Numbered from the stretch's first letter, positions 27,032 to 35,483 are shown. The stretch: DNA of 49,754 nucleotides from an uncultured Aquiluna sp. (GCA_913057795.1 CAJXOD010000008.1:1-49754); one strand, 5' to 3'. Program-made: numbers and translations. The notes: a model not told the origin generated them from the letters alone.

Positions 27032-28120
27032 TCACTTCCCGGCCCTTCGCTTTCCAATCAAGCGCTTGAGGTCTTGCAGAGCGCCATCTGTTCTGGGCAA
27101 GCGTCTTTGTCTGGGATCAAACGCGTCCCTCAATCCGTCACCCACGAAATTAATACCGAGCGCTATCACGACAATGAATAACCCTGGATACCAGAAAAGC
27201 CAAGGTCTGGTTTTGAATGCCTCGTTGTACTCGGAAATAATCTGACCCAGAGAAATATCGGGTGAGGTTATGCCAAACCCGAGGAAACTGAGTGAAGTTT
27301 CGATCAAAATGGCGGCCGACATCAGCAAAGTTGCGTTTACGACAATCACTCCGATTGAGTTCGGGAGTATGTGCCTGAAAATGATTCTAAAATTTGACGC
27401 CCCTGCAACCCGAGCTGCATCGACAAATTCTCTTTCTCGAAGTGCCAAGAACTCTGCCCGAACAAGCCTCGCGAGTCCGGTCCAGGCGATCAGGCCAAGG
27501 AGGATCCCAAGCGACCAGGCATTGCCACCAAAAGTTCGGCCAAGAACGGCGCCGAGGACCAAAGTAGGGATAATGATGATGGTGTCAGTAAAGCGCATTA
27601 GGAGGCTATCCAGCCATCCGCGGAAGAATCCAGACACCGACCCTATGACTACACCCAACACAGTCGATATAAGTCCAACAAGGAAAATAACAGTTAGGGA
27701 CTGCTGGGTGCCGCGCATGACTCGGGCAAAAATGTCCTTGCCTAAGGTGTCTTGACCAAATGGGTGAGCCCCTGGACTGAACGGCCAGAGGGTCATGGTC
27801 GGAGTTCCGCCTGGATTCAAAATGTCGTAGTTCTCGTACCAGTTGTAAGCCCACCAGCCTGGAACCCGAAAGCCATCGACTGCTAGCCTGCCTGTGTTCG
27901 GGTCGGTAATTAGGGATCCGTTTCCACCAATTACTATTCCCACAGAAGTAAAGGCAAGCAAGGTAATTACTGCCAGCGCGATCAGTGAAGCAATGGCGGC
28001 CCTATGAGCTAAAAAACGCCTACGGACTATTGTCCCAAGAGACAGGCCTTCGGTCTCTCGCTGCTCGATCGTAATTTCGCTGTTGAGCTGAGCGTTGTCG
28101 TTACGCTTTTTCCTCGCCAT
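27032..28120 (-). CDS. peptide-type ABC transporter permease (OppC-like)
   Basis: Inner-membrane subunit of 362 residues. A cytoplasmic N-terminus of about 40 residues precedes the first helix (ASLIALAVITLLAFTSVGIVI). The periplasmic stretch has HPFGQDTLGKDIFARVMRGTQQSL, characteristic of OppC/DppC. The EAA loop reads REFVDAARVAGASNFRIIFRHILPNSI. The C-terminus GDGLRDAFDPRQRR is typical. It overlaps the OppB gene by one base. Confidence 0.93.
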   Translation of the reverse strand: MARKKRNDNAQLNSEITIEQRETEGLSLGTIVRRRFLAHRAAIASLIALAVITLLAFTSVGIVIGGNGSLITDPNTGRLAVDGFRVPGWWAYNWYENYDILNPGGTPTMTLWPFSPGAHPFGQDTLGKDIFARVMRGTQQSLTVIFLVGLISTVLGVVIGSVSGFFRGWLDSLLMRFTDTIIIIPTLVLGAVLGRTFGGNAWSLGILLGLIAWTGLARLVRAEFLALREREFVDAARVAGASNFRIIFRHILPNSIGVIVVNATLLMSAAILIETSLSFLGFGITSPDISLGQIISEYNEAFKTRPWLFWYPGLFIVVIALGINFVGDGLRDAFDPRQRRLPRTDGALQDLKRLIGKRRAGK

Positions 28121-29667
28121 TAGTTCACCCTAATTCTTGGGTCCAGAGCGGTATAAAGCAGATCGGCAATCAGGTTACCTACAACCGCCAGCAGCCCAGT
28201 GACCAGGAAGAAGCCCATCACTAAGTTCACATCGACGGCATTGAGCCCCTTGGAGAAAAGCGCACCCATGCCATCCCAAGCGAATACTCGCTCGGTAATA
28301 ATTGCGCCGCCGATTAGACCCGAAATATCGAAAGCGATAATTGTGGCGATTGGTATCATGGCGTTTCTAAAAGCGTGCCGGACAATCACAGTTCGCTCAT
28401 TTAGCCCCTTGGCCCTAGCGGTTCTTATGTAGTCCTGGTTCAAAACCTCAAGTAAAGACGCGCGAGCGTACCGCGTATAACCAGCGACAGAAACAATCAT
28501 GAGAGCTGCTGTCGGGAGAATCAAGTGCGCGTATGAGTCCAGCAGACTGAGCCACATGTTCTCCTCTCGTCCAATGGTGGGGGTAACAGCGCCAATTGTG
28601 GAGACGAAGCCCGTCTTCAATGGGATCAATTCCAAGTAAGTACTCCAGTACTGCATTGCCTCGTCGATTACTAAAACAAGACCGCCGAGGCCTCCAACGA
28701 ACCCGGCGATTTTTGCTATCTGCACCCGAGCATCTCCGCCGAAGGTCAAAGCGAGTCCGACGCCGATAGCCGCCATGATTGAAATCATCGCCACGATTCC
28801 CAGTGGGCCCTCTAGGTAGTAAAAAAGATACTGTCCAGGCAGCCACATGGCCCCAGCTACGAGGGCCATGGAACCAACGACATAGACCGCCCTTCGTTGA
28901 CCAAAGCCCGTGGAAAGCAGGAGCACCACTCCTGCAATTAGAGCCGTAACAAGTACCACGCCAACCACTCCAATTGACGGAGATGTAAGCCAACCGGTGA
29001 TATTTAAACTGACGAGCAAAGTGACCGATAAAACGAGCGACATCAGGAAAACACGAATACGAGCTTTGAGTCTTCCGCCAGCTATCCCGGTAATTATGAC
29101 GGCAAGAAAAAGTGGGATCAGGATCAGTGCCCAGGGGCCAAAAGTAGGGTCCGCTAAAAAGCGATTGAATCTAATTGCCCCGTACTCCTTTAGCAAAACT
29201 GCCACCCAGAAAATGGGTAGAGAGTAAAAAACGAAAGCGAAGAAGGTGACTGAGTAGTCATAGCCCGAGTACTGACGAAGTGCAGTGGTCATACCAACAG
29301 CAACCCCCACCAGAATTGAGAGCACCGTCGCCAAAATGATTAGTTGCAGGGTTGAAGCAATTGCTCCAGCTAGAGCGTCTGTCACAAGACTCTCACCCTT
29401 AGCTATCGACACTCCAAGATCACAACGTCCAACCAAGCATCCGGCCGCCCCACCTAGCCAATAGAAATATCTTAGAAATGGAGGGACGTCCAAATCGAGC
29501 ATCCCAGTTAGGTAGCGCAGACGATCTTGTGTGTTTGGGTCTCGTGAGGCGCGGATTTCAGCCAATGGGTCGCCAGATATGGCGGTTAGTTGATAGACAA
29601 TGAAAGATGCGACTAGCAGCACGACCAGAGTCGCCGCAAATCTCCGCACAATAAAACTAAGCATCAT
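28120..29667 (-). CDS. peptide-type ABC transporter permease (OppB-like), enlarged
   Basis: OppB/DppB-type permease, but 515 residues rather than the usual 305-340. The N-terminus (FIVRRFAATLVVLLVASFIVYQL) and C-terminal half are standard: the EAA loop NQDYIRTARAKGLNERTVIVRHAFRNA and the ending DLLYTALDPRIRVN. The extra 180-220 residues lie at about 170-390 and contain several more hydrophobic segments (AVIITGIAGG, VFLMSLVLSVTLLVSLNI, VVGVVLVTALIAGVVLLL, YVVGSMALVAGAMWLPG, MISIMAAIGVGLALTFGG). The 70-bp gap to oppA holds competing short inverted repeats of uncertain meaning. Confidence 0.9.
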   Translation of the reverse strand: MMLSFIVRRFAATLVVLLVASFIVYQLTAISGDPLAEIRASRDPNTQDRLRYLTGMLDLDVPPFLRYFYWLGGAAGCLVGRCDLGVSIAKGESLVTDALAGAIASTLQLIILATVLSILVGVAVGMTTALRQYSGYDYSVTFFAFVFYSLPIFWVAVLLKEYGAIRFNRFLADPTFGPWALILIPLFLAVIITGIAGGRLKARIRVFLMSLVLSVTLLVSLNITGWLTSPSIGVVGVVLVTALIAGVVLLLSTGFGQRRAVYVVGSMALVAGAMWLPGQYLFYYLEGPLGIVAMISIMAAIGVGLALTFGGDARVQIAKIAGFVGGLGGLVLVIDEAMQYWSTYLELIPLKTGFVSTIGAVTPTIGREENMWLSLLDSYAHLILPTAALMIVSVAGYTRYARASLLEVLNQDYIRTARAKGLNERTVIVRHAFRNAMIPIATIIAFDISGLIGGAIITERVFAWDGMGALFSKGLNAVDVNLVMGFFLVTGLLAVVGNLIADLLYTALDPRIRVN

Positions 29668-29737
29668 CGCCCTTTTTTACATTGTTTGGGGCCACCACTG
29701 ATGAACAATGATGACCCCTCACAATTACGTTTCTAGA

Positions 29738-31537
29738 CTAGCCCGCGGTTGCGGCCCAGTTCCAGAAGTTCCAGTAGAAGTAAGGAACAAGTAGGTTTGG
29801 CGATACGCCAGTGACCCCTTTGTCCCACCAGGTTAGACCTGGGAACTGGAAGAGGGTGATGTTGTATGCATCCTTTGCAAGCTCTGCCTCAATTGCAAGG
29901 CGGATACGAAGCTGCTCAGTAGGATCTACGGCCACGGTCAACTCATCCAACAGCACCTTTACGGCTGCGTTGTCAAAGCCGGTCCAGTTAGATGGTCCTC
30001 CGAGTACTAGGTACTGGTCGTCTCCTGAGACTGACAACGATGTTGCAGCCCAAGCGAAGATAACTGCATCGTGTGGGTTGAGGTCTGGGAAAACCGTTTC
30101 AGTGAATGCCCAGTTTGGCTCAGACTCGTCAATTAGGTTGAAGCCGACCGAATCCGCGGATAGTTTGAGTAGCTCGTACTCTTGGCCGCGGCGAACGTTG
30201 CCCTCTGGATACCAGAACTCAACATCAATCGGGGTCGAAACTCCGACCTCTGCAAGCAGAGCCTTAGCCTTTGCGCGATTTTCATCGTCGGCGCCTAGGT
30301 AGTTGGAGTAGTAGGACTCAGCCTCGTCATAACCTTCAGCACCCGGGATGAATAGCACCGAGGTTCGGACCCTTGCATCTGGATTCAGAGGCTTGATCAA
30401 CTTTTCGATGATTTCATTACGAGGGACTGACAGCAAGAATGCCTGTCGAACCTTCAGTGCCTTAGCGGCGTCTCCGCCGTAACTAGCTGGGTCGAATGGG
30501 CCTCCGTTGTTAACAGTAAGGTCAATGTGCTCGTATGCCGCTTCCTCGCTGGACGCATACTCTGCGTTTGCAAGCGCCTGCACTAGAGCCAAGACATCGG
30601 CCGTTGGCTGACCCGAGGCAATCTGGATTTCTCCATTGTCGACAGCTTGGATGGCGGCAGTCGAGTCTTCAATCTGACGAATAGTGACTCGCTCATACTG
30701 AGGCTTTGGGCCCCAGGTGAAGAGTGGGTTCAGAACGTGAGTCGAGTACTGCTCCTCCACAAGCTCCTCAAGAACGTATGGACCTGAAGACAAGTAAACA
30801 AGAGGGTTCTCTGGAGTGTTGACGGACGAGTAGCCCTCGTTCCAGACAGTTGCAACCGCTGCAAGCCATTCGGTGTCTTCGTTCATAATGGAGTCAATCA
30901 ACTTGCTTTTGGCATCCGCGATGCTTAGGTCAGGGTAAGCCATCTGAACGGCTCCATGAGCGGCCACTCCGACGCCGAAAGCAAGCTCCCAGTCAACGTA
31001 CTGAACGTCATACTCAAAAGTGATAGTGCTTCCACTAATTGTTGGAAGCTTCGAAGCTACGTTGTCTTTAGGAGCAGCGTGGGAGAACATGTAGACCCCG
31101 TCCGCATCCTTGAACTTTCCAAAGATCGTCGCCCATGCCAAAGCAAGATCGGCTCCGTCGATTGCCGTTCCATCCGACCAGACCACTCCATCGTTGATGG
31201 TGTACGTGACCGTTAGTGGGTCTTCGCTCACGACCTCGTATGAACCAAACTCAGTGTTCTGCACTAGGGCCGGTGAGTTGTCGTAATAGTTGAAGGTTGA
31301 ACTAGTCAAATAAGTAGTTAATGAGTTGGCCACATTGTTGCCAGCGGCTGAACTCGAATTAAAGGTGTCGACAATATCGTTCCAGGCGACGGTGATGAGA
31401 GGCGCAATTGTCGCCTCTTCAGCCACAGCCGACGGGCTGGATGTTGGCGTCAGTTCTTCAGTAGCCGCGCAACCGGCGAGGGTTAGGGCTACGACGCTCA
31501 GGCCAGCAACAACTGCTGATCCGCGGAAATTCTTCAT
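29738..31537 (-). CDS. peptide-type ABC transporter substrate-binding lipoprotein
   Basis: Family 5 extracellular solute-binding protein of 599 residues. The signal peptide MKNFRGSAVVAGLSVVALTL leads to lipobox AGC, so the protein is anchored to the membrane outer face. Family segments: TVTYTINDGVVWSDGTAIDGADLALAWATI, SSGPYVLEE, VRQAFLLSVPRNEI. The start at 31537 is set by AAGGAGAAAGA directly before the ATG; the frame continues 13 codons upstream without support. It leads the opp operon. The 200 bp before it must hold the promoter; I could not fix its position. Confidence 0.93.
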   Translation of the reverse strand: MKNFRGSAVVAGLSVVALTLAGCAATEELTPTSSPSAVAEEATIAPLITVAWNDIVDTFNSSSAAGNNVANSLTTYLTSSTFNYYDNSPALVQNTEFGSYEVVSEDPLTVTYTINDGVVWSDGTAIDGADLALAWATIFGKFKDADGVYMFSHAAPKDNVASKLPTISGSTITFEYDVQYVDWELAFGVGVAAHGAVQMAYPDLSIADAKSKLIDSIMNEDTEWLAAVATVWNEGYSSVNTPENPLVYLSSGPYVLEELVEEQYSTHVLNPLFTWGPKPQYERVTIRQIEDSTAAIQAVDNGEIQIASGQPTADVLALVQALANAEYASSEEAAYEHIDLTVNNGGPFDPASYGGDAAKALKVRQAFLLSVPRNEIIEKLIKPLNPDARVRTSVLFIPGAEGYDEAESYYSNYLGADDENRAKAKALLAEVGVSTPIDVEFWYPEGNVRRGQEYELLKLSADSVGFNLIDESEPNWAFTETVFPDLNPHDAVIFAWAATSLSVSGDDQYLVLGGPSNWTGFDNAAVKVLLDELTVAVDPTEQLRIRLAIEAELAKDAYNITLFQFPGLTWWDKGVTGVSPNLLVPYFYWNFWNWAATAG

Positions 31538-31737
31538 TCTTTCTCCTTCTGTGTTGAAAATGACATTGGGTCCCATACCCGATGAACGTTTTTCTAACTC
31601 TAGGGGTTTGATTTGCCGAGAGATGCCGGGCGTGTTTCAGTTTGATAACGAATCGGATTGGCGAGTGATCCGTCTTTTTTTTCGCCTGATGAAACTTGGA
31701 TGTTCTGTGCAGCACTGCGTCGTTTTGCAACTGACGG

Positions 31738-32127
31738 CTAGGGAACAAGAAAGCTTTTGGCTTTCGATTCTCGGCAAATAATTGCGCTATCGACACCAAT
31801 TCCCAAAGGATTTTGATACCTGGCACACATTCTTAGTGTCGAAGTCTCCGCCTTCACCCGAGCTGCAGTCGAGAGAATGACCAACCTTTGAGCACTTGGT
31901 GCTTTTTGAAGAAACAGCGCAATCTCATGGGACAGCTGTGCCTGGTTAGGGATGCCCGCCGTTACAGACCTGTCGTGGGCATAGAGAATCGCCATGTCGG
32001 CAGTTCCCTGAACTCGATTCACAGCAACCAACGCAGTTACGACAGCCACTGAACCAAACACGGACAGCAAGATCAAAGCCAGGTAGGTGGCGATAAGCGG
32101 TGCAATTGTTCCGCGGTCTGATTTCAT
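31738..32127 (-). CDS. TadG/Rv3654c-like Tad-locus protein
   Basis: A 129-residue protein starting MKSDRGTIAPLIATYLALILL, followed by one transmembrane helix that runs to about residue 35. The start (D-R-G-T-I-A-P) is typical of helicase/secretion-neighbourhood TadE/G-like proteins of actinobacterial Tad loci. The ATG overlaps the previous gene by four bases (ATGA), which decides the start; the open frame extends 31 codons further. Two cysteines near the end (MCARY, IICRE) could form a disulfide outside the membrane. It is the last gene of the cluster. Confidence 0.75.
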   Translation of the reverse strand: MKSDRGTIAPLIATYLALILLSVFGSVAVVTALVAVNRVQGTADMAILYAHDRSVTAGIPNQAQLSHEIALFLQKAPSAQRLVILSTAARVKAETSTLRMCARYQNPLGIGVDSAIICRESKAKSFLVP

Positions 32128-32468
32128 CTTGGTTCTAACCCAGCACTTTGAATGGCTCTTGCCGAGCCAATCGAAATCTCCAACGACAAAATATCTGAAT
32201 CCCGGCAGTCGCTTAGGCATCGAAGTTCGTAGCCTCCGAGGCTTTTACCCCAGCTCGCGGCTAGGGACTCCAAAACAGCGCCGAGCTGTCTGGGGACCTC
32301 CCCTTTTTCCTTCGACAGAACAGCTGACCTAAGTCCGTGCCTAGCAATTGACTCCGCAGCCAGAGAATCGCTCAAGTGTTGATAGAGGCCCAACGCAGGC
32401 GCAATAGGCAACACCAACAGCATCAAAAGTGCTACAGCCTCCAGCGGACTGGAACCGGTCTCATCCAA
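32124..32468 (-). CDS. TadE-like pilus assembly protein
   Basis: A 114-residue protein with the start DETGSSPLEAVALLMLLVLPIAPALGLYQ. The E-x-G-S-x-x-x-E pattern followed by one hydrophobic helix is the TadE/TadF prepilin-like signature. A pair of cysteines is present (LRCLSDCRDSD). The start codon is TTG overlapping the end of the preceding gene by eight bases. Its products in other Tad systems are minor pilins or assembly factors in the membrane. Confidence 0.75.
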   Translation of the reverse strand: MDETGSSPLEAVALLMLLVLPIAPALGLYQHLSDSLAAESIARHGLRSAVLSKEKGEVPRQLGAVLESLAASWGKSLGGYELRCLSDCRDSDILSLEISIGSARAIQSAGLEPR

Positions 32469-32880
32469 CGGTTTCCCTCGCTGCGAGCGCCGAGTAATTA
32501 ATCGGCGGCGGTTCGATAAAACCGAAACCGGGAAGCTTAGCGGTCACGTTCACCCTCATAAAGTCGCCTTCTTGAACAATGTTCGCCTCGTAGTTGGCCA
32601 GGGAAGGAAGCCTATTTTTTAGCATTTGCAATAAATACGGATACTGGTTGACTGATTCAGCCTTTCCAGCACGAGATGCTGCGGTGATGACAGCGTCTCT
32701 AATAATCAGACCGTAGTAGGCACTAAACACCACCGTTACCGAGCTGAGCGTTATGAGGGTCGCAAGTGCGATGTTCATGACCGCCGATACGACTGCGTTA
32801 CCTTTTTCAGCTAGAAAGAGACCACCCTTGACATTGCTTGCTCGAATACGCCTTCGAGCGCAGGTCCGGCGAATGCCCAT
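32461..32880 (-). CDS. TadE-family protein, long basic N-terminus
   Basis: A 139-residue protein if it starts at ATG 32880. A basic segment (RRTCARRRIRASNVKG) precedes EKGNAVVSAVMNIALATLITLSSVTV, a TadE-like helix. The Glu normally found five residues into the processed helix (as in GSAxVEFA) is replaced by Ser. No ATG, GTG or TTG exists in frame between 32880 and the hydrophobic helix, so the gene must either overlap the 50-codon gene by 70 bp or use a rare start. This makes the true N-terminus uncertain. Confidence 0.65.
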   Translation of the reverse strand: MGIRRTCARRRIRASNVKGGLFLAEKGNAVVSAVMNIALATLITLSSVTVVFSAYYGLIIRDAVITAASRAGKAESVNQYPYLLQMLKNRLPSLANYEANIVQEGDFMRVNVTAKLPGFGFIEPPPINYSALAARETVG

Positions 32881-32963
32881 ATCAACACCACCAATCCTGC
32901 CGTCATGAGAGTGATTAGCACCCAACCAGGAACGTCACCCCTGTCTGATTTAAGTTTGTCCAT
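32811..32963 (-). CDS. 50-residue single-helix Tad-locus protein
   Basis: A small gene with AAAGGAG six bases upstream of ATG 32963 (an in-frame ATG at 32969 sits too near that site). The product begins MDKLKSDRGDVPGWVLITLM, continues as one hydrophobic helix (TAGLVVLIWAFAGPA) and ends in a short amphipathic tail. It occupies the position of the Flp/DUF4244 pilin gene in actinobacterial Tad loci (between tadC and tadE). However, it lacks the Glu-Tyr pair expected after the Flp cleavage site. A pilin-like or helper role is inferred from position. Confidence 0.8.
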   Translation of the reverse strand: MDKLKSDRGDVPGWVLITLMTAGLVVLIWAFAGPALEGVFEQAMSRVVSF

Positions 32964-32975
32964 TGCCATCTCCTT

Positions 32976-33524
32976 TCAAAAAGACTGTTGCAGCACTAAC
33001 ACGGACGGAAATACAGCAAAAAGAACAGTTACCGGAAGAATCACGAAGACCGTTGGAATCAGCATTTTGGTTTCACTTGAACCGGCTTGGCGAAGTAGCC
33101 CTCGTCCTTGTTCTTGCCTCAGCGAATAAGCCAACTGCATGGTCTGCTCCGCGACCGGCGCTCCCCTGTCAAGGCTCATATTCAGCTTTTCAACCAACTC
33201 ATGAAAGCCCTCGTGCCCGATGCGAGTTGCGGCTTCTGAGAGCTCCGCTGCCAAATCGGCACCAAGACCGATGTTGTTGATTACGATCGACAACTCCTTG
33301 CCCAGCTCTCCGGTCATTCGAGGCTGCAACCAACTAAGCGCCACACCCACAGGAAGCCCGGTTTGCAAAAGCAAAGCCACTGCCTCGGTAAAGTCGGGGA
33401 GTTCTCGAAGAGCCTTCTTGTTTTTCGCAACAAAAATGTTTTTTTGATAGCTAGAGATCCGTAGCTTCAGCCCTGGCTGTGCCGGAGGTAGGTGAGCGCT
33501 CAGCACTCGGTTAGAAAGTCGCAT
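32976..33524 (-). CDS. tadC: TadC-like type II secretion F-domain protein
   Basis: A 182-residue inner-membrane platform protein. The T2SSF domain is visible as LPDFTEAVALLLQTGLPVGVAL, ELSEAATRIGHEGFHELVEKLNMSLDRGAPVAEQTMQLA and a final helix LIPTVFVILPVTVLFAVFPS. It is shorter than typical TadC, as in mycobacterial Rv3657c-type genes. AGGAAGGATC precedes the ATG. It overlaps tadB by 14 bp. Confidence 0.82.
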   Translation of the reverse strand: MRLSNRVLSAHLPPAQPGLKLRISSYQKNIFVAKNKKALRELPDFTEAVALLLQTGLPVGVALSWLQPRMTGELGKELSIVINNIGLGADLAAELSEAATRIGHEGFHELVEKLNMSLDRGAPVAEQTMQLAYSLRQEQGRGLLRQAGSSETKMLIPTVFVILPVTVLFAVFPSVLVLQQSF

Positions 33525-34275
33525 TAAAGATCCTTCCTGGCAGAGTGAGGCTGCCCAGCTTGTTCACGGCTACATACGCAAGTAAAGACAAAAGAAGGCC
33601 CGTTAATAAAACCAGGGCACCTAGCCCAGTTTCGAAAGCCGCACGATTTTGTTCTAGTCGCACCAGTAAGAACGCGACCAGCCACGGAGCCACAAGAGCA
33701 ACCTTTGCGCTTCCAAGTACCCAGCCCTGCTTTGCAATAACCTCGCCGAACATTGCCTGCTCTGATCGAAGGTTGGCCGCAGCCTTTCTCCAGCTCTCCG
33801 CGACTCCGGCGGTTCCAAGCTCCGTTGTTACCTCGATCAGTAAGGACAGCGCGTCACCCTGTCTGGATCCAATCGCCTCGCGAAATGCCTCAAGGCTTTC
33901 AGTGATGTCATTACCTCTGCCTAGATCACGATGCAGCCTCGCGAAATGAACCCTCAAGCGAATTGGGCCCATGGTCCCTAGGTATTCAAGCTGCTCTTGT
34001 AGTGATAATCCGGATTGCGTAGCGTTTTGAAAAGAATCGAACACCCGCGGCCAGAGTCGGTCTAAGTGGTTTTGCCTTGATCGAGCGCGTAACCTGATGG
34101 CCTCGATAACCGCACCGGCCGTCAGTGCGCTCAGCGAAAGCGACAAGCCCAGAACATCAGTCGTAGCTTGAGTAAGGGCAGCCGACAAAATTACTGCCAG
34201 AGCAGCCAAGATGAAGGTTTCTTTTCTCCTGGAGTAAAGCCCCGCGCTTGAAATTAAAAGGCTAAAGAAGTTCAC
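33511..34275 (-). CDS. tadB: TadB-like type II secretion F-domain protein
   Basis: A 254-residue membrane protein. Two N-terminal hydrophobic segments (ETFILAALAVILSAAL, GLSLSLSALTAGAVI) precede a cytoplasmic T2SSF domain (LWPRVFDSFQNATQSGLSLQEQLEYLG, DITESLEAFREAIGSRQGDALSLLIEV) and two C-terminal helices (VALVAPWLVAFLLVRL, GALVLLTGLLLSLLAYV). The start is GTG with GAGG upstream. It overlaps both tadA and tadC by 14 bp, indicating tight coupling. Confidence 0.85.
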   Translation of the reverse strand: MNFFSLLISSAGLYSRRKETFILAALAVILSAALTQATTDVLGLSLSLSALTAGAVIEAIRLRARSRQNHLDRLWPRVFDSFQNATQSGLSLQEQLEYLGTMGPIRLRVHFARLHRDLGRGNDITESLEAFREAIGSRQGDALSLLIEVTTELGTAGVAESWRKAAANLRSEQAMFGEVIAKQGWVLGSAKVALVAPWLVAFLLVRLEQNRAAFETGLGALVLLTGLLLSLLAYVAVNKLGSLTLPGRIFNATF

Positions 34276-35317
34276 TTGTCACCTCGAGGATCTCACTCAC
34301 TTTTCTTTGCCCGAGTTCATCACGTGAACAAAAAACAACAAGATCAAACGCGCCCAAAACAGTCGGCCGCAAAAAAGCGTCGGAGATGTTCTCCCCAGCT
34401 AATAGTGGCAAAGTCATAACCTTTCGGATTGCGGCCTTGGCCGAATCGGCATGCAACGTGCATAGACCAGGGATTCCTGAATTAAGTGCAATCAGCATGT
34501 CCAAAGCTTCGGCGCCTCTAACCTCGCCAATAACTAAACGATCCGGGCGCATGCGTAACGCCTGACGAACCAGCTCCCTAAGCGAAATCTCGGGCGCACC
34601 TTCGGTGCCGGCGGGCCTAGTCTGCATGGCCACCCAATCGGACTGGTTTAGAGAAAGCTCGAATGTGTCCTCGCACGAAATAATTCGATCTTGGCTATTT
34701 GAGGCAGCGAGCATGGCCGTCATAAGCGTCGTCTTGCCCGCTTGGGTGGCGCCGGACACCAAAACGCTCTTGCCTGTAATCATGGCGTCCGAAAGCAATT
34801 CAACTTGCTGGTGTGTGACACTTCCAAGCTCCTGCAGTTGGGCCAGTGTGACGTTTGGCTTATTGAATTTCCTAATATTTATTGCCCAATGCTCCGAGGT
34901 CACCTCCGGAATAACGATGTGCAGTCTTGAGCCGTCCTTTAGGGCTGCGTCGACATATGGCGTCATGCGATCAACCCGGCGCCTTGAAAAAGAAAGCATG
35001 CGGAAGCATAAGTTCCTAATTTGAGTAGCTGAAACCTCCGTCACAAGCAGCTTGTGCCCGTTCGCTCCGAAGTAGTGAATCTCGTTGGGGCGATTTATCC
35101 AAATCTCTTCGATTTCGGGATCGTCCAGCAACGGCTGTAAGACTCCCAAACCGGTTAGCTCAAGATTCGCCTGTTCACTAAGCAGCGCCTCATCCAGCGG
35201 GCCGTGATGGACCTCCGCTGCCCTATCAATCGCTAACTGTGTGGCCGCGCCAACATCAAGGGCTTTGGTGCGCGCCAAAAACCGTGTCCTACCTAAAATT
35301 TCCTCGAGCTGATCCAT
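34262..35317 (-). CDS. tadA: TadA/CpaF-type secretion ATPase
   Basis: Hexameric ATPase that powers Tad pilus assembly, 351 residues. The N-terminal domain contains LDDPEIEEIWINRPNEIHYF. Walker A GATQAGKTT lies at 189-197, the Walker B region RLVIGEVRGAEAL at 260-272, and the His box TLHADSA at 287-293. The start at 35317 gives MDQLEEILGR; the open frame runs on upstream but there it is antisense to tRNA-Leu and was rejected. It heads the Tad operon and is divergent from the tRNA gene. Confidence 0.9.
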   Translation of the reverse strand: MDQLEEILGRTRFLARTKALDVGAATQLAIDRAAEVHHGPLDEALLSEQANLELTGLGVLQPLLDDPEIEEIWINRPNEIHYFGANGHKLLVTEVSATQIRNLCFRMLSFSRRRVDRMTPYVDAALKDGSRLHIVIPEVTSEHWAINIRKFNKPNVTLAQLQELGSVTHQQVELLSDAMITGKSVLVSGATQAGKTTLMTAMLAASNSQDRIISCEDTFELSLNQSDWVAMQTRPAGTEGAPEISLRELVRQALRMRPDRLVIGEVRGAEALDMLIALNSGIPGLCTLHADSAKAAIRKVMTLPLLAGENISDAFLRPTVLGAFDLVVFCSRDELGQRKVSEILEVTSELL

Positions 35318-35356
35318 CCCAAAACAATGCCACGAACCGAAAAGCTTGGTCTTGGG

Positions 35357-35385
35357 TTTTCCACAGCCTAAAAAGCCATTATGCT
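35357..35385 (+). promoter_or_regulatory. probable promoter of tRNA-Leu
   Basis: A TATGCT hexamer at 35380-35385 stands 17 bases after TTTTCC at 35357-35362, about 11 bases before the tRNA 5' end. The -10 match is good and the -35 match is weak. Confidence 0.45.
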
Positions 35386-35396
35386 TTGTTGGAGTT

Positions 35397-35478
35397 GCGG
35401 GTGTGGCGAAATTGGCAGACGCACCAGATTTAGGATCTGGCGCCGCGAGGCGTGGGGGTTCAAGTCCCTTCACCCGCA
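35397..35478 (+). tRNA. tRNA-Leu (anticodon UAG)
   Basis: An 82-nt cloverleaf. The acceptor GCGGGTG pairs with CACCCGC, with discriminator A; CCA is not encoded. Anticodon stem CCAGA/TCTGG encloses loop TTTAGGA with anticodon TAG, reading CUA and related leucine codons. The long variable arm (CGCCGCGAGGCG) fits a class II leucine tRNA, and the T loop is TTCAAGT. Confidence 0.96.
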
Positions 35479-35483
35479 CGAAT

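Noticed and set aside
26424-27035. 203-codon minus-strand frame opposite the PH-like gene
   Set aside because: Its protein has no hydrophobic helices or recognisable motif, and the plus-strand gene has coherent membrane segments and a PH-like core; it is a shadow frame.
29678-29737. Possible terminator or attenuator between oppA and oppB
   Set aside because: Two weak, mutually exclusive pairings (GGGG/CCCC and CATTGT/ACAATG) are present, but neither stem is convincing enough to list.
35318-35479. Upstream extension of the tadA frame by 54 codons
   Set aside because: The stretch is antisense to tRNA-Leu and its flanks, lacks a ribosome site, and its residues do not match TadA; ATG 35317 gives the normal N-terminus.
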